Shown here: positions 26,176-35,080 of the stretch, piece by piece
Position numbering within the stretch: position 1 is the first letter of the stretch
Layout of the letters: each line of letters starts with the position of its first letter
From: Noviluteimonas lactosilytica
GTDB taxonomy: Bacteria > Pseudomonadota > Gammaproteobacteria > Xanthomonadales > Xanthomonadaceae
NCBI RefSeq assembly: GCF_020866925.1
Contig: NZ_JAJGAK010000001.1
Span: forward strand, 1,284,189 to 1,348,188
DNA length: 64,000 nt
Direction: 5' to 3'
The notes under the pieces: generated by a model
Databases searched by the model: none
Told to the model about the DNA's origin: nothing
Seen by the model: only the letters and a program-made list of their open reading frames with translations
Program-made: the position numbers and the translations under genes

Positions 26176-27372
26176 TCAGCCCGGCTTTCCGTCGATGCGC
26201 GGCGAGAGATAGATGCGCCCGATGCGCGCGACCCACGGCGTGAACGCGACCAGCCACCCGATCGCCGCGATCACCTGCCAGCGCATCGGATCGCCCGCGA
26301 ACTCCGCCGCGACGCGTACGACCGCGACGAATTGCACCGCGACGAACGCGAACCACGCGACCGCCGGCATCACCAGCGGCCGGCCCGAATGCCCCTGCGT
26401 GACGCGCGTGACCATCGCCACCAGCACGCTGCCGAAGAACCCGACGAACAACGCATGCGCGGGCCCGCGGCCCAGCATGTACACGCCGGTCTGCAGGTAC
26501 GCGATGCTCTGCACCAGGTACAGCGCGAACGTCACCGGCAACCACGCGAAGCCGACGAACAACACCATCAGCAGCCCGGGCGCCTTGCCGCGCGGCCACC
26601 AGCGCCAGCACAGGTAGGCGGTCAATGCGAACAACGGCAGGTCCGCGACCCACGCCCAGGCGTACGCATGCACGAGCTCGAAAGCGAGATGCAGCAGCAA
26701 CAACGCGAAGCCCGCGCCGAGCACCCACATCGGCCGCCACGGCTTGTAGCCCGGCACCGTGTTGCCCGCGAAGAACGGGAACATGCGATGCGCAACGGTG
26801 AGGTACACCGGCAACAGGAAGCCGAACGTGCCGAGCTTGATCGCAACGAACGCCCACATCGCCGAACCACCGGCGACGAACACCGCCCACGCGAACAACC
26901 CAATCAACCCGAGCACCAACGCCGCGAGGCACGAACGCGCGTGCCACGTCGCACCCTTTTCGCTCACGACGAGCCACGCGAGCGTCCCCACGCCCCAAGC
27001 CCAGCCGCTGATCGTCAGCACGAGGCCGACTTCGATGCCCTTCGACCAACCGAGCGCGCCGAGCAACGTGCAGATCTGCCCGCCGAACACCCCGATGCCG
27101 ACGGGCAGGTAACGCGCGCGCCGCAATTCCGGCAATCCCATCCACTTCGGGAACGTCGTCAGCAGGAACCCGAACACGAAACTCGCGAGCACCTGGTACT
27201 GCATGACGATCGCGTGCAACCACCCGGCGTACTGCGAGGGTTGCTCGAGATGCAGGACGCCGGGCCAGCGCGCCGAAACCAGCCACGCGGCCCACCAGGC
27301 CATCGCGAGGAGCACGTTCCCCGCACCGATGAAGAACATCACCCGGTGCGGGGCTTGCAGCACGTGTCGCAT
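26176..27372 (-). CDS. nnrS: NnrS-family heme-copper membrane protein
   Basis: A 398-residue protein with about 12 hydrophobic segments. NnrS motifs are visible, including GWLHAIVMQYQVLASFVFGFLL split over the first helices, HRMFPFFAGN and GPAHALFVGFFGS. NnrS proteins bind heme and copper, accompany NO reductase and protect against nitrosative stress. Its ATG overlaps the norB stop (TGATG), so the two are coupled. The length is typical. Confidence 0.9.
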   Translation of the reverse strand: MRHVLQAPHRVMFFIGAGNVLLAMAWWAAWLVSARWPGVLHLEQPSQYAGWLHAIVMQYQVLASFVFGFLLTTFPKWMGLPELRRARYLPVGIGVFGGQICTLLGALGWSKGIEVGLVLTISGWAWGVGTLAWLVVSEKGATWHARSCLAALVLGLIGLFAWAVFVAGGSAMWAFVAIKLGTFGFLLPVYLTVAHRMFPFFAGNTVPGYKPWRPMWVLGAGFALLLLHLAFELVHAYAWAWVADLPLFALTAYLCWRWWPRGKAPGLLMVLFVGFAWLPVTFALYLVQSIAYLQTGVYMLGRGPAHALFVGFFGSVLVAMVTRVTQGHSGRPLVMPAVAWFAFVAVQFVAVVRVAAEFAGDPMRWQVIAAIGWLVAFTPWVARIGRIYLSPRIDGKPG

Positions 27373-29684
27373 CAGCCTTCCGCCTCCGTCGCACCCGGTG
27401 CGAGTTCACGCTTGGGCGCGATCCACAATCGCATCACGAACCAGGCGAGTGCCACCGCACCGACGCTGAAGATCACGTCGCCCGGCACGCGCATCCACAC
27501 GAGCATGTCGATGATCGGCCGCTGCATGAACTCGGCGGAGCGCGCGTACGCGTAACCGTGTTCGATCGCCGCGAGCAATTGCATCGTGCCGAGCGGCAAC
27601 AACGTGAACACCGCCATCATCGACAGGCCGATGTTGAAGCACCAGAAGGCGACCTTGAGCGGTCGCACATCCCAATGCATCTGGCCGCGCAGCCCGCGCA
27701 GGCAGAACAGCACCAGCGCGATGCCCAGCATCCCGTACACGCCGAACAGCGCGGTGTGTCCATGGAGCGGCGTCAGATTCAGGCCCTGCATGAAGTACAG
27801 CGACAGCGGCGGGTTGATCAGGAAGCCGAACAGGCCCGCGCCCACCAGGTTCCAGAACGACACCGCGATGAAGAACAGGATCGGCCACTTGTAGCGCGCC
27901 ATCCACGGCGTCGACTTGCCGAGCTTGTACGTGTGGTACGCCTCGAAGCCGATGTAGGCCAGCGGCACCACTTCCAGCGCGCTGAAGCTCGCACCCAGCG
28001 CCACGACCGCGGTCGGCGTGCCGACGAAGTAGAGGTGGTGCAGCGTGCCGAGCACGCCGCCCGACATGAAGATGATGGTCGCGAACAGCACCGCCACCGT
28101 CGCCGACTTCGCCGGGATCAAGCCGAGCTTCGTGAAGATCAACGCCATCACCGCGGTGGCGAACACTTCGAAGAAGCCTTCGACCCACAGGTGCACGAGC
28201 CACCAGCGCCAGTACTCCACTTCGGAGATGTGCGTGTGCTCGCCCCACATCAGCGCGGCGGCGAAGAACAGGCCGATGCACACCGTCGACAGGAACAGCA
28301 GGCCGACGATCGACTTGGTGTCGGTCGCAGGGCCCCGCAACACCGGCCACAGCGCGCGGCCGACCAGCGTCAGCCACACCAGCAGGCCGACGAACAGGAA
28401 CCACTGCCAGAAGCGCCCCATGTCCGCGTATTCCCAACCCTGGTGGCCCCACCAGAAGTTGTTCGCGAGGCCGAGCTTCTGCATCACCGCGAGCCATTGG
28501 CCCGCGAACGCGCCGACCACGATGATCAGCAAACACACCCACAGGAAGTTGACGCCGAATCGCTGGAACTTCGGCTCATGCCCCGACATCGCCGGTGCGA
28601 TGTACAACCCCGTGCCGAGCCACGCGACCGCGATCCACAACACGGCCAGTTGGGTGTGCCACGTGCGCGTGATCGAGTACGGCAACACGTCGGCGAGCAT
28701 GAAGCCGTAGGCCTGCTGGCCTTCGACCTGGTAGTGCGCGGTCATCGCGCCGAGCAGGATCTGCACGAGGAACAACGCGAGCACGACCCAGAAGTACTTC
28801 GCGGTCGCGCGCATCGACGGCGTGATGCGCAGCGTCGCCATCGGATCGGATTTCGGAATCGTGTGCGGCTCTTCACCGGCCGCATGCGTGCGCGCATGGA
28901 ACCAGCCGAGCAGGCCGATGCCGGCGATCAGGAACAGCACGCTGAAAGCCGACCACACCCACAACGACGGCGCGGGCGTGTTGCCGACGAGCGGTTCGCT
29001 CGGCCAGTTGTTGGTGTACGTGACTTGTTTCGCGACGGGTGCGCCGTTCGCTGGTGCGGCCGCGTCATCCGGGCGTTCGGTGCCGGCGGCCCACGCGGTC
29101 CACCAGAAGAACCCGGTGAGCGCACGGCGATGCGCGGCATCGGGCACCGTGTTGTTCTTCATCGCGTAGGCTTCGCGCAGTTCCGCGGTCGCCGGATCGT
29201 TGCCGAACAGGCTCTCGTAGTGCGCGGCGACATTCGACAGCGCACGCACGCGTGCGTCAGACAACACGATGGTGCCGGTCGCGGCGTCGTACGTGTTGGT
29301 GCGCATCGCCTCCTGCAGGCGGCCCTTCAACGCCGCCTGGCGTTCCGCCGGCAGTGCGGCGAACGACGGCGCGTCTTCTTCGCGCGCCCACGCATCGAGC
29401 ATCTGCACCGCTTCGCGATGGAGCCAGTCGGCGCTCCAGTCCGGTGCGACGTAACCACCGTGGCCCCAGATGGAGCCGAGTTGCATGCCGCCCATCGACT
29501 GCCAGACCTGTCGGCCCTTTTCGATGTCGGCGCGCGTGTAGACCACCTGTCCGCTTTCGCTCGTCACGCGTTCGGGCATGGGTGGCGCCGCGCGGAAGAT
29601 TTCCCCGCCCGCCCACAACAACACCCCGAACGAAACGACGAGCAATGCGGCCAGCCCCAACCACAACTTGCGGGTGCTGCTCAT
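27372..29684 (-). CDS. norB: quinol-dependent nitric oxide reductase (qNor)
   Basis: A 770-residue single-subunit NO reductase that converts 2 NO to N2O using quinol. The N-terminal ~220-residue extension (start MSSTRKLWLGLAAL, with GSIWGHGGYVAPDWSADWLHRE) replaces the NorC subunit and lacks a CxxCH heme motif, as in qNor. The remaining ~550 residues hold 12 helices of the heme-copper fold with the histidines of heme b, heme b3 and FeB (for example YWRWWLVHLWVEGFFE, GTLHHLYFVG and LHGHTALFGVYG). An FNR-like box is centred 78 bp upstream. Confidence 0.94.
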   Translation of the reverse strand: MSSTRKLWLGLAALLVVSFGVLLWAGGEIFRAAPPMPERVTSESGQVVYTRADIEKGRQVWQSMGGMQLGSIWGHGGYVAPDWSADWLHREAVQMLDAWAREEDAPSFAALPAERQAALKGRLQEAMRTNTYDAATGTIVLSDARVRALSNVAAHYESLFGNDPATAELREAYAMKNNTVPDAAHRRALTGFFWWTAWAAGTERPDDAAAPANGAPVAKQVTYTNNWPSEPLVGNTPAPSLWVWSAFSVLFLIAGIGLLGWFHARTHAAGEEPHTIPKSDPMATLRITPSMRATAKYFWVVLALFLVQILLGAMTAHYQVEGQQAYGFMLADVLPYSITRTWHTQLAVLWIAVAWLGTGLYIAPAMSGHEPKFQRFGVNFLWVCLLIIVVGAFAGQWLAVMQKLGLANNFWWGHQGWEYADMGRFWQWFLFVGLLVWLTLVGRALWPVLRGPATDTKSIVGLLFLSTVCIGLFFAAALMWGEHTHISEVEYWRWWLVHLWVEGFFEVFATAVMALIFTKLGLIPAKSATVAVLFATIIFMSGGVLGTLHHLYFVGTPTAVVALGASFSALEVVPLAYIGFEAYHTYKLGKSTPWMARYKWPILFFIAVSFWNLVGAGLFGFLINPPLSLYFMQGLNLTPLHGHTALFGVYGMLGIALVLFCLRGLRGQMHWDVRPLKVAFWCFNIGLSMMAVFTLLPLGTMQLLAAIEHGYAYARSAEFMQRPIIDMLVWMRVPGDVIFSVGAVALAWFVMRLWIAPKRELAPGATEAEG

Positions 29685-29755
29685 GACCCTGCCCTTACGC
29701 CGGGGACACTCCCCGGATTCGCAACAGATGCTCCGCCTGCGGCCTCGGGGCCGCC

Positions 29756-29769
29756 TTGACCCCGATCAA
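29756..29769 (-). promoter_or_regulatory. FNR-like box upstream of norB
   Basis: TTGACCCCGATCAA matches the consensus with one difference. It lies between the end of the second FNR gene and the NO reductase start, centred 78 bp before the norB ATG, so norB has its own regulated promoter. Confidence 0.75.
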
Positions 29770-29782
29770 GTCGGGGGGCGTT

Positions 29783-30535
29783 TCAGGAGCGCAGGATCGG
29801 CGCGGCGAGCGTTTCGAGGCCGTCGCGGTCGGCGATCTCGAGGTCGCGGCGCTCCACGCGCACGAGACCGTCGGTCTGGAAACGCTTCAGCACGCGACTC
29901 ACGGTCTCGGGCGCCAGGCGCAGGTAGTTCGCGATGTCGGTGCGCGGCATCGTGAGCTGGAAGCGATTCGGCGAGAAACCCCGCGCGGCCAGTCGTCGAG
30001 ACAAGCCGATGAGGAACGCGGCCATGCGCTGGTCCGCCGACCAGTCGCCGGCGAGCAACGCAGCGCGCCCGATGTCGCGGCTCAACAGGCGGAACAAATG
30101 CTTCTGCAACCCCGGCACCTGCGCCGCGAGCACCGAGATTTTCGGGAACGAGAAGCGGCACAGCATCACCGTGTCGAGCGCGACGGCGTTGCACGGGTAA
30201 TGCTCGCCGTCGATCGCATCCAGGCCGATGACTTCGCCCGGCAAATGAAAGCCCAGCACATGCTCGCGGCCGTCGCGATCGACGACGTAGGTCTTCACCG
30301 TGCCGGCGCGCACCGCGGCGATCGCGTCGAAGTGGTCGCCCTCGCGGAACACGTGGTCGCCTTCGTGCAGCGGGCCGACGTGTTCGACGAGCACGTGCAG
30401 GTCCATCAGCGCGCTCTTGTCCATGCCCTGATCGAGGCACGCCTGCGAGAACGCGCAGGTCGAGCAGAAATGCAGCCTGTCCCCGTCGTCCGCGAGGATG
30501 CTGGCGTCGGTCCGCGGGAAGGCGACCGGCTTCAT
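29783..30535 (-). CDS. FNR-type oxygen-sensing transcriptional regulator (copy 2)
   Basis: A 250-residue Crp/Fnr protein. Cys24, Cys27 and Cys33 (CSTCAFSQAC) and Cys115 (HYPCNAVAL) form the same C-x2-C-x5-C plus distal Cys set as E. coli FNR. The recognition helix PETVSRVLKRF carries the E..SR residues for TTGAT. The sequence differs strongly from copy 1 at 10500, so the duplication is not recent. It starts 22 bp after hemN and probably shares its FNR-controlled promoter, which would create autoregulation. The ATG at 30535 is used because the longer frame is antisense-derived. Confidence 0.9.
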   Translation of the reverse strand: MKPVAFPRTDASILADDGDRLHFCSTCAFSQACLDQGMDKSALMDLHVLVEHVGPLHEGDHVFREGDHFDAIAAVRAGTVKTYVVDRDGREHVLGFHLPGEVIGLDAIDGEHYPCNAVALDTVMLCRFSFPKISVLAAQVPGLQKHLFRLLSRDIGRAALLAGDWSADQRMAAFLIGLSRRLAARGFSPNRFQLTMPRTDIANYLRLAPETVSRVLKRFQTDGLVRVERRDLEIADRDGLETLAAPILRS

Positions 30536-30557
30536 GGCGCAACTTCCGGGCACGTCG

Positions 30558-31970
30558 TCAGATCGCGCGCGAGAAGCGCGGCGTGGCCACGGCGGTCGGC
30601 GAGTCGAGGTATCGGTCGAAGCACATCGCGATGTTACGCAGAAGCAGGCGGCCGCGCGAAGTCGCGACGATCCGGTGGCGGTCCACGCGCACCAGGCCGT
30701 CCTGCGCGAGGGGCGCCAGTTTGTGCAGCGCATCGGCGAAGTAGTCGCAGAAATCGATGGCGTAGCGGCGCTCGAGCGCGTCGATCGGGATCGTTCCGTG
30801 GCACATCAGCGCCTGGATGAGGTCGGCGCGCAGCTGGTCGTCTTCGCTCAGGCGCATGCCGCGGAACACCGGCAGGCGGCCTTCGTCGAGCGCGGCCTGC
30901 CAGCTCGCGAGATCGCGCGGGTTCTGGCTGTAGGTGTCGCCGACGTGGCTGATCGCGCTGACGCCGAGGCCGACGAGATCGCTGTCGGCGTGCGTCGTGT
31001 AGCCCATGAAGTTGCGATGCAGGCCGCCGCGCGCCTGCGAGGTCGCGAGTTCGTCGTCGGGCAGCGCGAAGTGATCCATGCCGATGTACAGGTATCCGGC
31101 ATCGGTCAGCTTGCGGATCGCGAGTTGCAGCAAGGCCAGGCGCGTTTCCGCGTCGGGCAGGTCCTGTGCGTGGATGCGGCCCTGCGCCTTGAACAACGTC
31201 GGCATGTGCGCGTAGCCGTAGACGGCGACGCGGTCCGGGCGCATGTCGGCGACGATGTCTAGCGTTTCGGAGAAGCCTTCGAGCGTCTGCTTCGGCAAGC
31301 CGTAGATCAGATCGACGTTGACCGAACGGAAGCCGTGTTCGCGGCACGCTTCGATCACCGCGCGCGTCTCCTCGACGCTCTGCTCGCGATTCACCGCGCG
31401 CTGCACCTCGGGATTGAAGTCCTGCACGCCGAGGCTCGCGCGGTTGAAACCGATGTCGGCGAGTTCGGCGATGTCGGCGGGCGACACGTGGCGCGGGTCG
31501 AGTTCGATCGACAGGTCGCGCTCGGACGAATCGGCCAGGCGGAACGTGCCGCGCACCGTGTCGACCACTTCGCGCAATTGCGCTGGCGACAGGAAGTTCG
31601 GCGTGCCGCCGCCGAAATGGAGCTGGATCACTTCGCGGTCGCGGTCGAACAGTTGCGAGGCCAGGCCGATCTCGCGGAACAGGCGCGCGAGATAGGCTTC
31701 GCCGCGCGCCTTGTCGCGCGTGATGATGCGATTGCAGCCGCAGTAGAAGCACGGGCTTTCGCAGAACGGCACGTGCACGTAGAGCGACAGGCGGCGCGGG
31801 ATCGGATCGCCGTTGCTCGCGGCCGCGGCGTCGCGGAACTCGCGTTCGCCGAAACCGTTATGGAAGTGCGGCGCGGTCGGATACGACGTGTAGCGCGGGC
31901 CCGGCACGTCGTAACGACGCAGCAGGTCGGTGTCGCAGGAGGCGGTCGGGGCGATGTCCATGGATCGCAT
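30558..31970 (-). CDS. hemN: oxygen-independent coproporphyrinogen III dehydrogenase
   Basis: A 470-residue radical SAM enzyme that makes protoporphyrinogen IX without oxygen. The radical-SAM cysteines are in CESPCFYCGC (CxxxCxxC plus the extra HemN Cys). HFGGGTPNFLSP, VDLIYGLPKQT and GMDHFALPDDELA are family motifs. It supplies heme for the oxidases and reductases encoded around it. A perfect FNR box lies about 33 bp upstream of the ATG. Confidence 0.95.
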   Translation of the reverse strand: MRSMDIAPTASCDTDLLRRYDVPGPRYTSYPTAPHFHNGFGEREFRDAAAASNGDPIPRRLSLYVHVPFCESPCFYCGCNRIITRDKARGEAYLARLFREIGLASQLFDRDREVIQLHFGGGTPNFLSPAQLREVVDTVRGTFRLADSSERDLSIELDPRHVSPADIAELADIGFNRASLGVQDFNPEVQRAVNREQSVEETRAVIEACREHGFRSVNVDLIYGLPKQTLEGFSETLDIVADMRPDRVAVYGYAHMPTLFKAQGRIHAQDLPDAETRLALLQLAIRKLTDAGYLYIGMDHFALPDDELATSQARGGLHRNFMGYTTHADSDLVGLGVSAISHVGDTYSQNPRDLASWQAALDEGRLPVFRGMRLSEDDQLRADLIQALMCHGTIPIDALERRYAIDFCDYFADALHKLAPLAQDGLVRVDRHRIVATSRGRLLLRNIAMCFDRYLDSPTAVATPRFSRAI

Positions 31971-31996
31971 CGTGGGGCGGGGTCGAACGGCGCGCC

Positions 31997-32010
31997 TTGA
32001 TCGAAATCAA
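31997..32010 (-). promoter_or_regulatory. FNR box upstream of hemN
   Basis: TTGATCGAAATCAA is a perfect FNR consensus, centred about 33 bp before the hemN ATG at 31970. That short distance could mean activation from a very short leader, a start further downstream (31961), or repression. Confidence 0.82.
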
Positions 32011-32035
32011 ACGTACCGTGCGACCTCGCAACCGT

Positions 32036-32269
32036 TCATCCGCCGCAACCGCCGCAGCAGTCCGACGGCTGCCGCTCCAGGTCCTGCGGCGCCACGCACG
32101 CGCCGGCCAGGCCGAGCGCAAGCAGCACTTCGGCGTCGGGCAACACGGTCGAGATGCGCAGGCGGCCGTCGGTGTCGACGTCGACGAGCGCGGCGGGGTC
32201 CATCGACCAGAGGCGATCGGACACGGGTTCGGCAAGGCCGCCCACGGCGGCGAGAACGAGGTATTGCAT
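32036..32269 (-). CDS. small HMA-like protein with C-terminal cysteine tail
   Basis: A 77-residue cytoplasmic protein of no recognised family. The spacing of MDPAALVDVDTDGRLRISTV, followed by a helix and GLAGACVAP, resembles a heavy-metal-associated (HMA) ferredoxin-like fold. The usual N-terminal CxxC is absent. Instead the protein ends in CCGGCGG. A metal-binding or metal-chaperone role is inference. An FNR-like palindrome lies about 62 bp upstream, and the neighbours are hemN and an outer-membrane barrel gene. The ATG at 32269 was chosen because longer starts would contain the regulatory site. Confidence 0.7.
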   Translation of the reverse strand: MQYLVLAAVGGLAEPVSDRLWSMDPAALVDVDTDGRLRISTVLPDAEVLLALGLAGACVAPQDLERQPSDCCGGCGG

Positions 32270-32324
32270 GGCGATGGCTCCGATGAGGGTGGCGCCATCG
32301 TGGCCAGCGCGCGGCGTGCGCGCG

Positions 32325-32338
32325 CTGACCTGGATCAA
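32325..32338 (-). promoter_or_regulatory. FNR-like box upstream of the cysteine-tail protein
   Basis: CTGACCTGGATCAA differs from the consensus at two bases but keeps the TGA and ATCAA half-sites with N4 spacing. It is centred about 62 bp upstream of the ATG at 32269. Confidence 0.6.
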
Positions 32339-32363
32339 GTGATCGCTGTCGCGTCCGGCGGGA

Positions 32364-33191
32364 TCACCAGCGATAGATGTAGCCCAGCTTCAGGCCGCTG
32401 TCGATGAAGTCGAGGTTGCCGACGAAGTCGGACTTGTCTGCGTCGGCGGAAATCTTGCTGAGCGTGTAGTCGAGCGTGATGCCCGAACGCTCCCACGGGA
32501 ACCATTCGACGCCGATGCGACCGAAGGTCACGTCCGCGTCGATGTCGTTGATGTTCGCCTTGAAGTAGCCGAGGTCCGCGCCGATGCGCCAGTCGTCGGA
32601 ACCTGCGGGCGTCCACCGCCACGCGCCGCCGATCGTGAGCGACGGCAGGTCCGCGTTCGCTTCTTCGCGGAAGCCGCCGCCGATCTGGTTGCCGTTCACG
32701 TCGACCTGCAACGCCATCGCGATGTCCATGCGGTACCAGATCATGCCGACGCGCGGGCCCAGCGCCCAGTTTTCCTTCTGCGCGGCCCACCACACGTAAT
32801 ACGCCTCGTACGCGTCGATGCCCACGTCGACGCTGACGATGCTGTTCGCCAGGTACGTCGTGTCTTCGAACGTGATGTCGCGCGTGATCTGGCGCGTGGC
32901 GTCGGCATCGTTCTGGTAATAGGTGAGGCCGAACTCGTGCGCTTCCCACGGCCGCCAGGTGAAGCCGACGTAGCCGATGGTAGAACTGTCGTCGAGGCCG
33001 AAGTCCTTTTCGAGGTCGACGTCGGTGCCGCGCGCGGTCTGTCCGTCGGCGCGCACCTCGGTATCCCAACTCGTGATGTAGCCGCCGATGCGGAAGCTGG
33101 CGGTGTCGAGCGGTTCGACCGCGCGCGCCTGCTGCGGTGCAACGACCGCGAGCAGTGCAAGGCCGAGCGCGGAAATGCTGGTGATCCTCAT
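32364..33191 (-). CDS. outer-membrane beta-barrel protein
   Basis: A 275-residue exported protein. A signal peptide (ITSISALGLALLAVVAPQQARA) precedes alternating strands rich in Trp and Tyr (FRIGGYITSW, GYVGFTWRPWEAHEFGLTYY, GLKLGYIYRW) and ends in an aromatic residue, the usual outer-membrane sorting signal. It is not a clear OmpW or OmpA member. The ATG at 33191 is favoured because AGGAGG stands just upstream; an in-frame ATG 57 bp earlier lacks one. Its function is unknown. Confidence 0.78.
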   Translation of the reverse strand: MRITSISALGLALLAVVAPQQARAVEPLDTASFRIGGYITSWDTEVRADGQTARGTDVDLEKDFGLDDSSTIGYVGFTWRPWEAHEFGLTYYQNDADATRQITRDITFEDTTYLANSIVSVDVGIDAYEAYYVWWAAQKENWALGPRVGMIWYRMDIAMALQVDVNGNQIGGGFREEANADLPSLTIGGAWRWTPAGSDDWRIGADLGYFKANINDIDADVTFGRIGVEWFPWERSGITLDYTLSKISADADKSDFVGNLDFIDSGLKLGYIYRW

Positions 33192-33316
33192 GACGCCTCC
33201 TGGGCGGATCGGAATGCGGTCGATGGAAGCATGGTCGATCTGGAACATCCCCTTTCAAACCTCACAACGTCGGCGCCGTGATCGCCCGGACAGGGGTGGG
33301 AGGTGAACGCAGGTCT

Positions 33317-34000
33317 CTACTGGGCATCGCGGGTCTCCTCGGCGATGCGCAGGCTGACCAGCCGCGCGACCATCACCGCGAGATAGAGCTGGCCGAAGAC
33401 CGCCTCGAACACCGCGAGCCCGCGCGCGATCGGCGTCACCGGCGTGATGTCGCCGTAGCCGAGCGTCGCCAGGGTCACGAAGCTGAAGTAGATGCCGTCC
33501 GGCAGGCTCATGTCGGGGATCGGCTGGCCGCCCTGCAGCAGCGAACCGGGCGACAGTTCCTCCATCACCACCCATAGCGCGCCGAGGAACACGCCGACCA
33601 GCAGGTAGGCGTTGAGCGCCGCGAGCAGGTGACGCAGGTCGATGCGTCGGCTCGATACCGAGTAGCGCAACGCGCGCGCGGCGGCGATGAACGCGATCAC
33701 CGACCACACCACCATCGTGAGCGGACCGGTGACGCCGAGCGGCTGTCGCAACGGCGCGAGCCCGAGCGCGATCGCCAGCATGACGAAGATGATGAAGCCC
33801 CGCCCGCGCGCACGCTCTTCCATCGGCGAGATCGTGGTCGCGAGCAGCGTCAGGCCCAGGCAGACGTTGAGCAGGACGCGCCCCGACGGCAGCGCCGCGA
33901 GCACCGGCCCGAGCGCGGTCGTCGCGACCAGCAGCGCGAACAGCAACACCTGCCGATTGCGCGCCAGCCACTGCATCGCATTCGCGAAGGCCGCGGGCAT
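33317..34000 (-). CDS. two-TM potassium channel family protein
   Basis: A 227-residue membrane protein. About five hydrophobic segments fill the first 140 residues. A C-terminal pore domain carries the K+ selectivity filter TLGYGD in FVTLATLGYGDITPV, followed by a last helix (FEAVFGQLYLAVMVARLVS). No regulatory RCK domain is present, so it is a simple voltage-independent-type channel. It begins 3 bp after the cation exchanger, as the last gene of a five-gene operon. Confidence 0.88.
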   Translation of the reverse strand: MPAAFANAMQWLARNRQVLLFALLVATTALGPVLAALPSGRVLLNVCLGLTLLATTISPMEERARGRGFIIFVMLAIALGLAPLRQPLGVTGPLTMVVWSVIAFIAAARALRYSVSSRRIDLRHLLAALNAYLLVGVFLGALWVVMEELSPGSLLQGGQPIPDMSLPDGIYFSFVTLATLGYGDITPVTPIARGLAVFEAVFGQLYLAVMVARLVSLRIAEETRDAQ

Positions 34001-34003
34001 GGG

Positions 34004-35080
34004 TCATTCCGGCGCGCCGGGCGCGTAGAAGAACACCGCGGCGAGGATGAGATACACGGTGAGCAACTGCGCGCCGCGGAACCAGTCGGTGCGCCCGTCG
34101 CCCGCGATCGCGTTGGTGATCATCACCGCGAGCAGCACGCTGACGACCAGGCCGGGCGTGAACACCAGCGGCATCGGTCCCGGTCCGACGAAGTAACTGA
34201 GCAACACCAGCAACGGCGCGATGAGCAACGCGAGCTGCACGCTCGCGCCCTGCGCGATCGACATCGCCAGCCCCATCTGGTTGCTGCGCGCGGCGAGGAT
34301 CGCGCTCACCGCTTCGGCCGCGCCGCCGAGGACCGCCAGCACGAACACGCCGGAGAACGCGGGCGACAGGCCGAGCGATTCGGTTGCCGGCTCGATCACC
34401 GCGACCAGGATCTCGCTCATGATCACCACGCCGAGCGTCGCCGTGCCGAGGACGAGCGCGGCGCGCGCGGGCGACCATGCGGGCACGTCGTGTCCGCCGT
34501 GCCCGCCGTGGGCCGCGGGCGCGTCGTGCGCCGCATTCGCGACGGGCTGCGCGCGCAACGTGTAGATCACGTTGCACGCGTACATCGCGAGCAGCACCAC
34601 CGCGATCCACACGCTCACCGAATCGATCGCCGCGGCTTCGGCCGGCCCCACCGCGCGATACGCGGCGGGCATGATCATCGATATCACCGAGAGGGTGAGC
34701 ATCGCGGCGAGCGAGCGCGACATGGCGACGTCGTAGCGTTGCACGCCCCAGCGCTTGCCGCCGATCACCATGGCGATGCCCATGACCAGCAGGATGTTGC
34801 CGATGATCGCGCCGGCCAGCGAGGCCATCACCATCTTGTGCAGGCCTTCGCGCAGCGCGGCCAGGCAGATGATGAACTCCGCGGCGTTGCCGAAGGTCGC
34901 GTTGAGCAGGCCGCCGACACTTGGGCCGAGTTTTTCCGCGAGCACGCTCGTGGCCTGCGCCATGATCGCCGCGAGCGGCACGATCGAGATCGCGGCGGTC
35001 GCGAAGATCAGCAGCGTGCGATCAGGCGCGAAGTGTTCGAGCAGCAATGCGATCGGCGCGAAGACGAGGAGCCACTTCAT
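34004..35080 (-). CDS. cax: calcium/proton exchanger (CaCA family)
   Basis: A 358-residue antiporter with ten or eleven helices. The two conserved alpha-repeats are visible as GNAAEFIICLAALREG and GGAAEAVSAILAARSNQMG. A His-rich loop (HDAPAAHGGHGGHD) separates the two halves, as in CAX/ChaA proteins, and may bind metal. The likely role is Ca2+ or other divalent cation export driven by protons. Its ATG overlaps the stop of the outer-membrane factor gene (ATGA), an unusual partner. Confidence 0.88.
   Translation of the reverse strand: MKWLLVFAPIALLLEHFAPDRTLLIFATAAISIVPLAAIMAQATSVLAEKLGPSVGGLLNATFGNAAEFIICLAALREGLHKMVMASLAGAIIGNILLVMGIAMVIGGKRWGVQRYDVAMSRSLAAMLTLSVISMIMPAAYRAVGPAEAAAIDSVSVWIAVVLLAMYACNVIYTLRAQPVANAAHDAPAAHGGHGGHDVPAWSPARAALVLGTATLGVVIMSEILVAVIEPATESLGLSPAFSGVFVLAVLGGAAEAVSAILAARSNQMGLAMSIAQGASVQLALLIAPLLVLLSYFVGPGPMPLVFTPGLVVSVLLAVMITNAIAGDGRTDWFRGAQLLTVYLILAAVFFYAPGAPE

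Noticed and set aside
27558-29759. Plus-strand open frame of 733 codons opposite norB.
   Set aside because: norB motifs and the overlap with nnrS fix the coding strand as minus.
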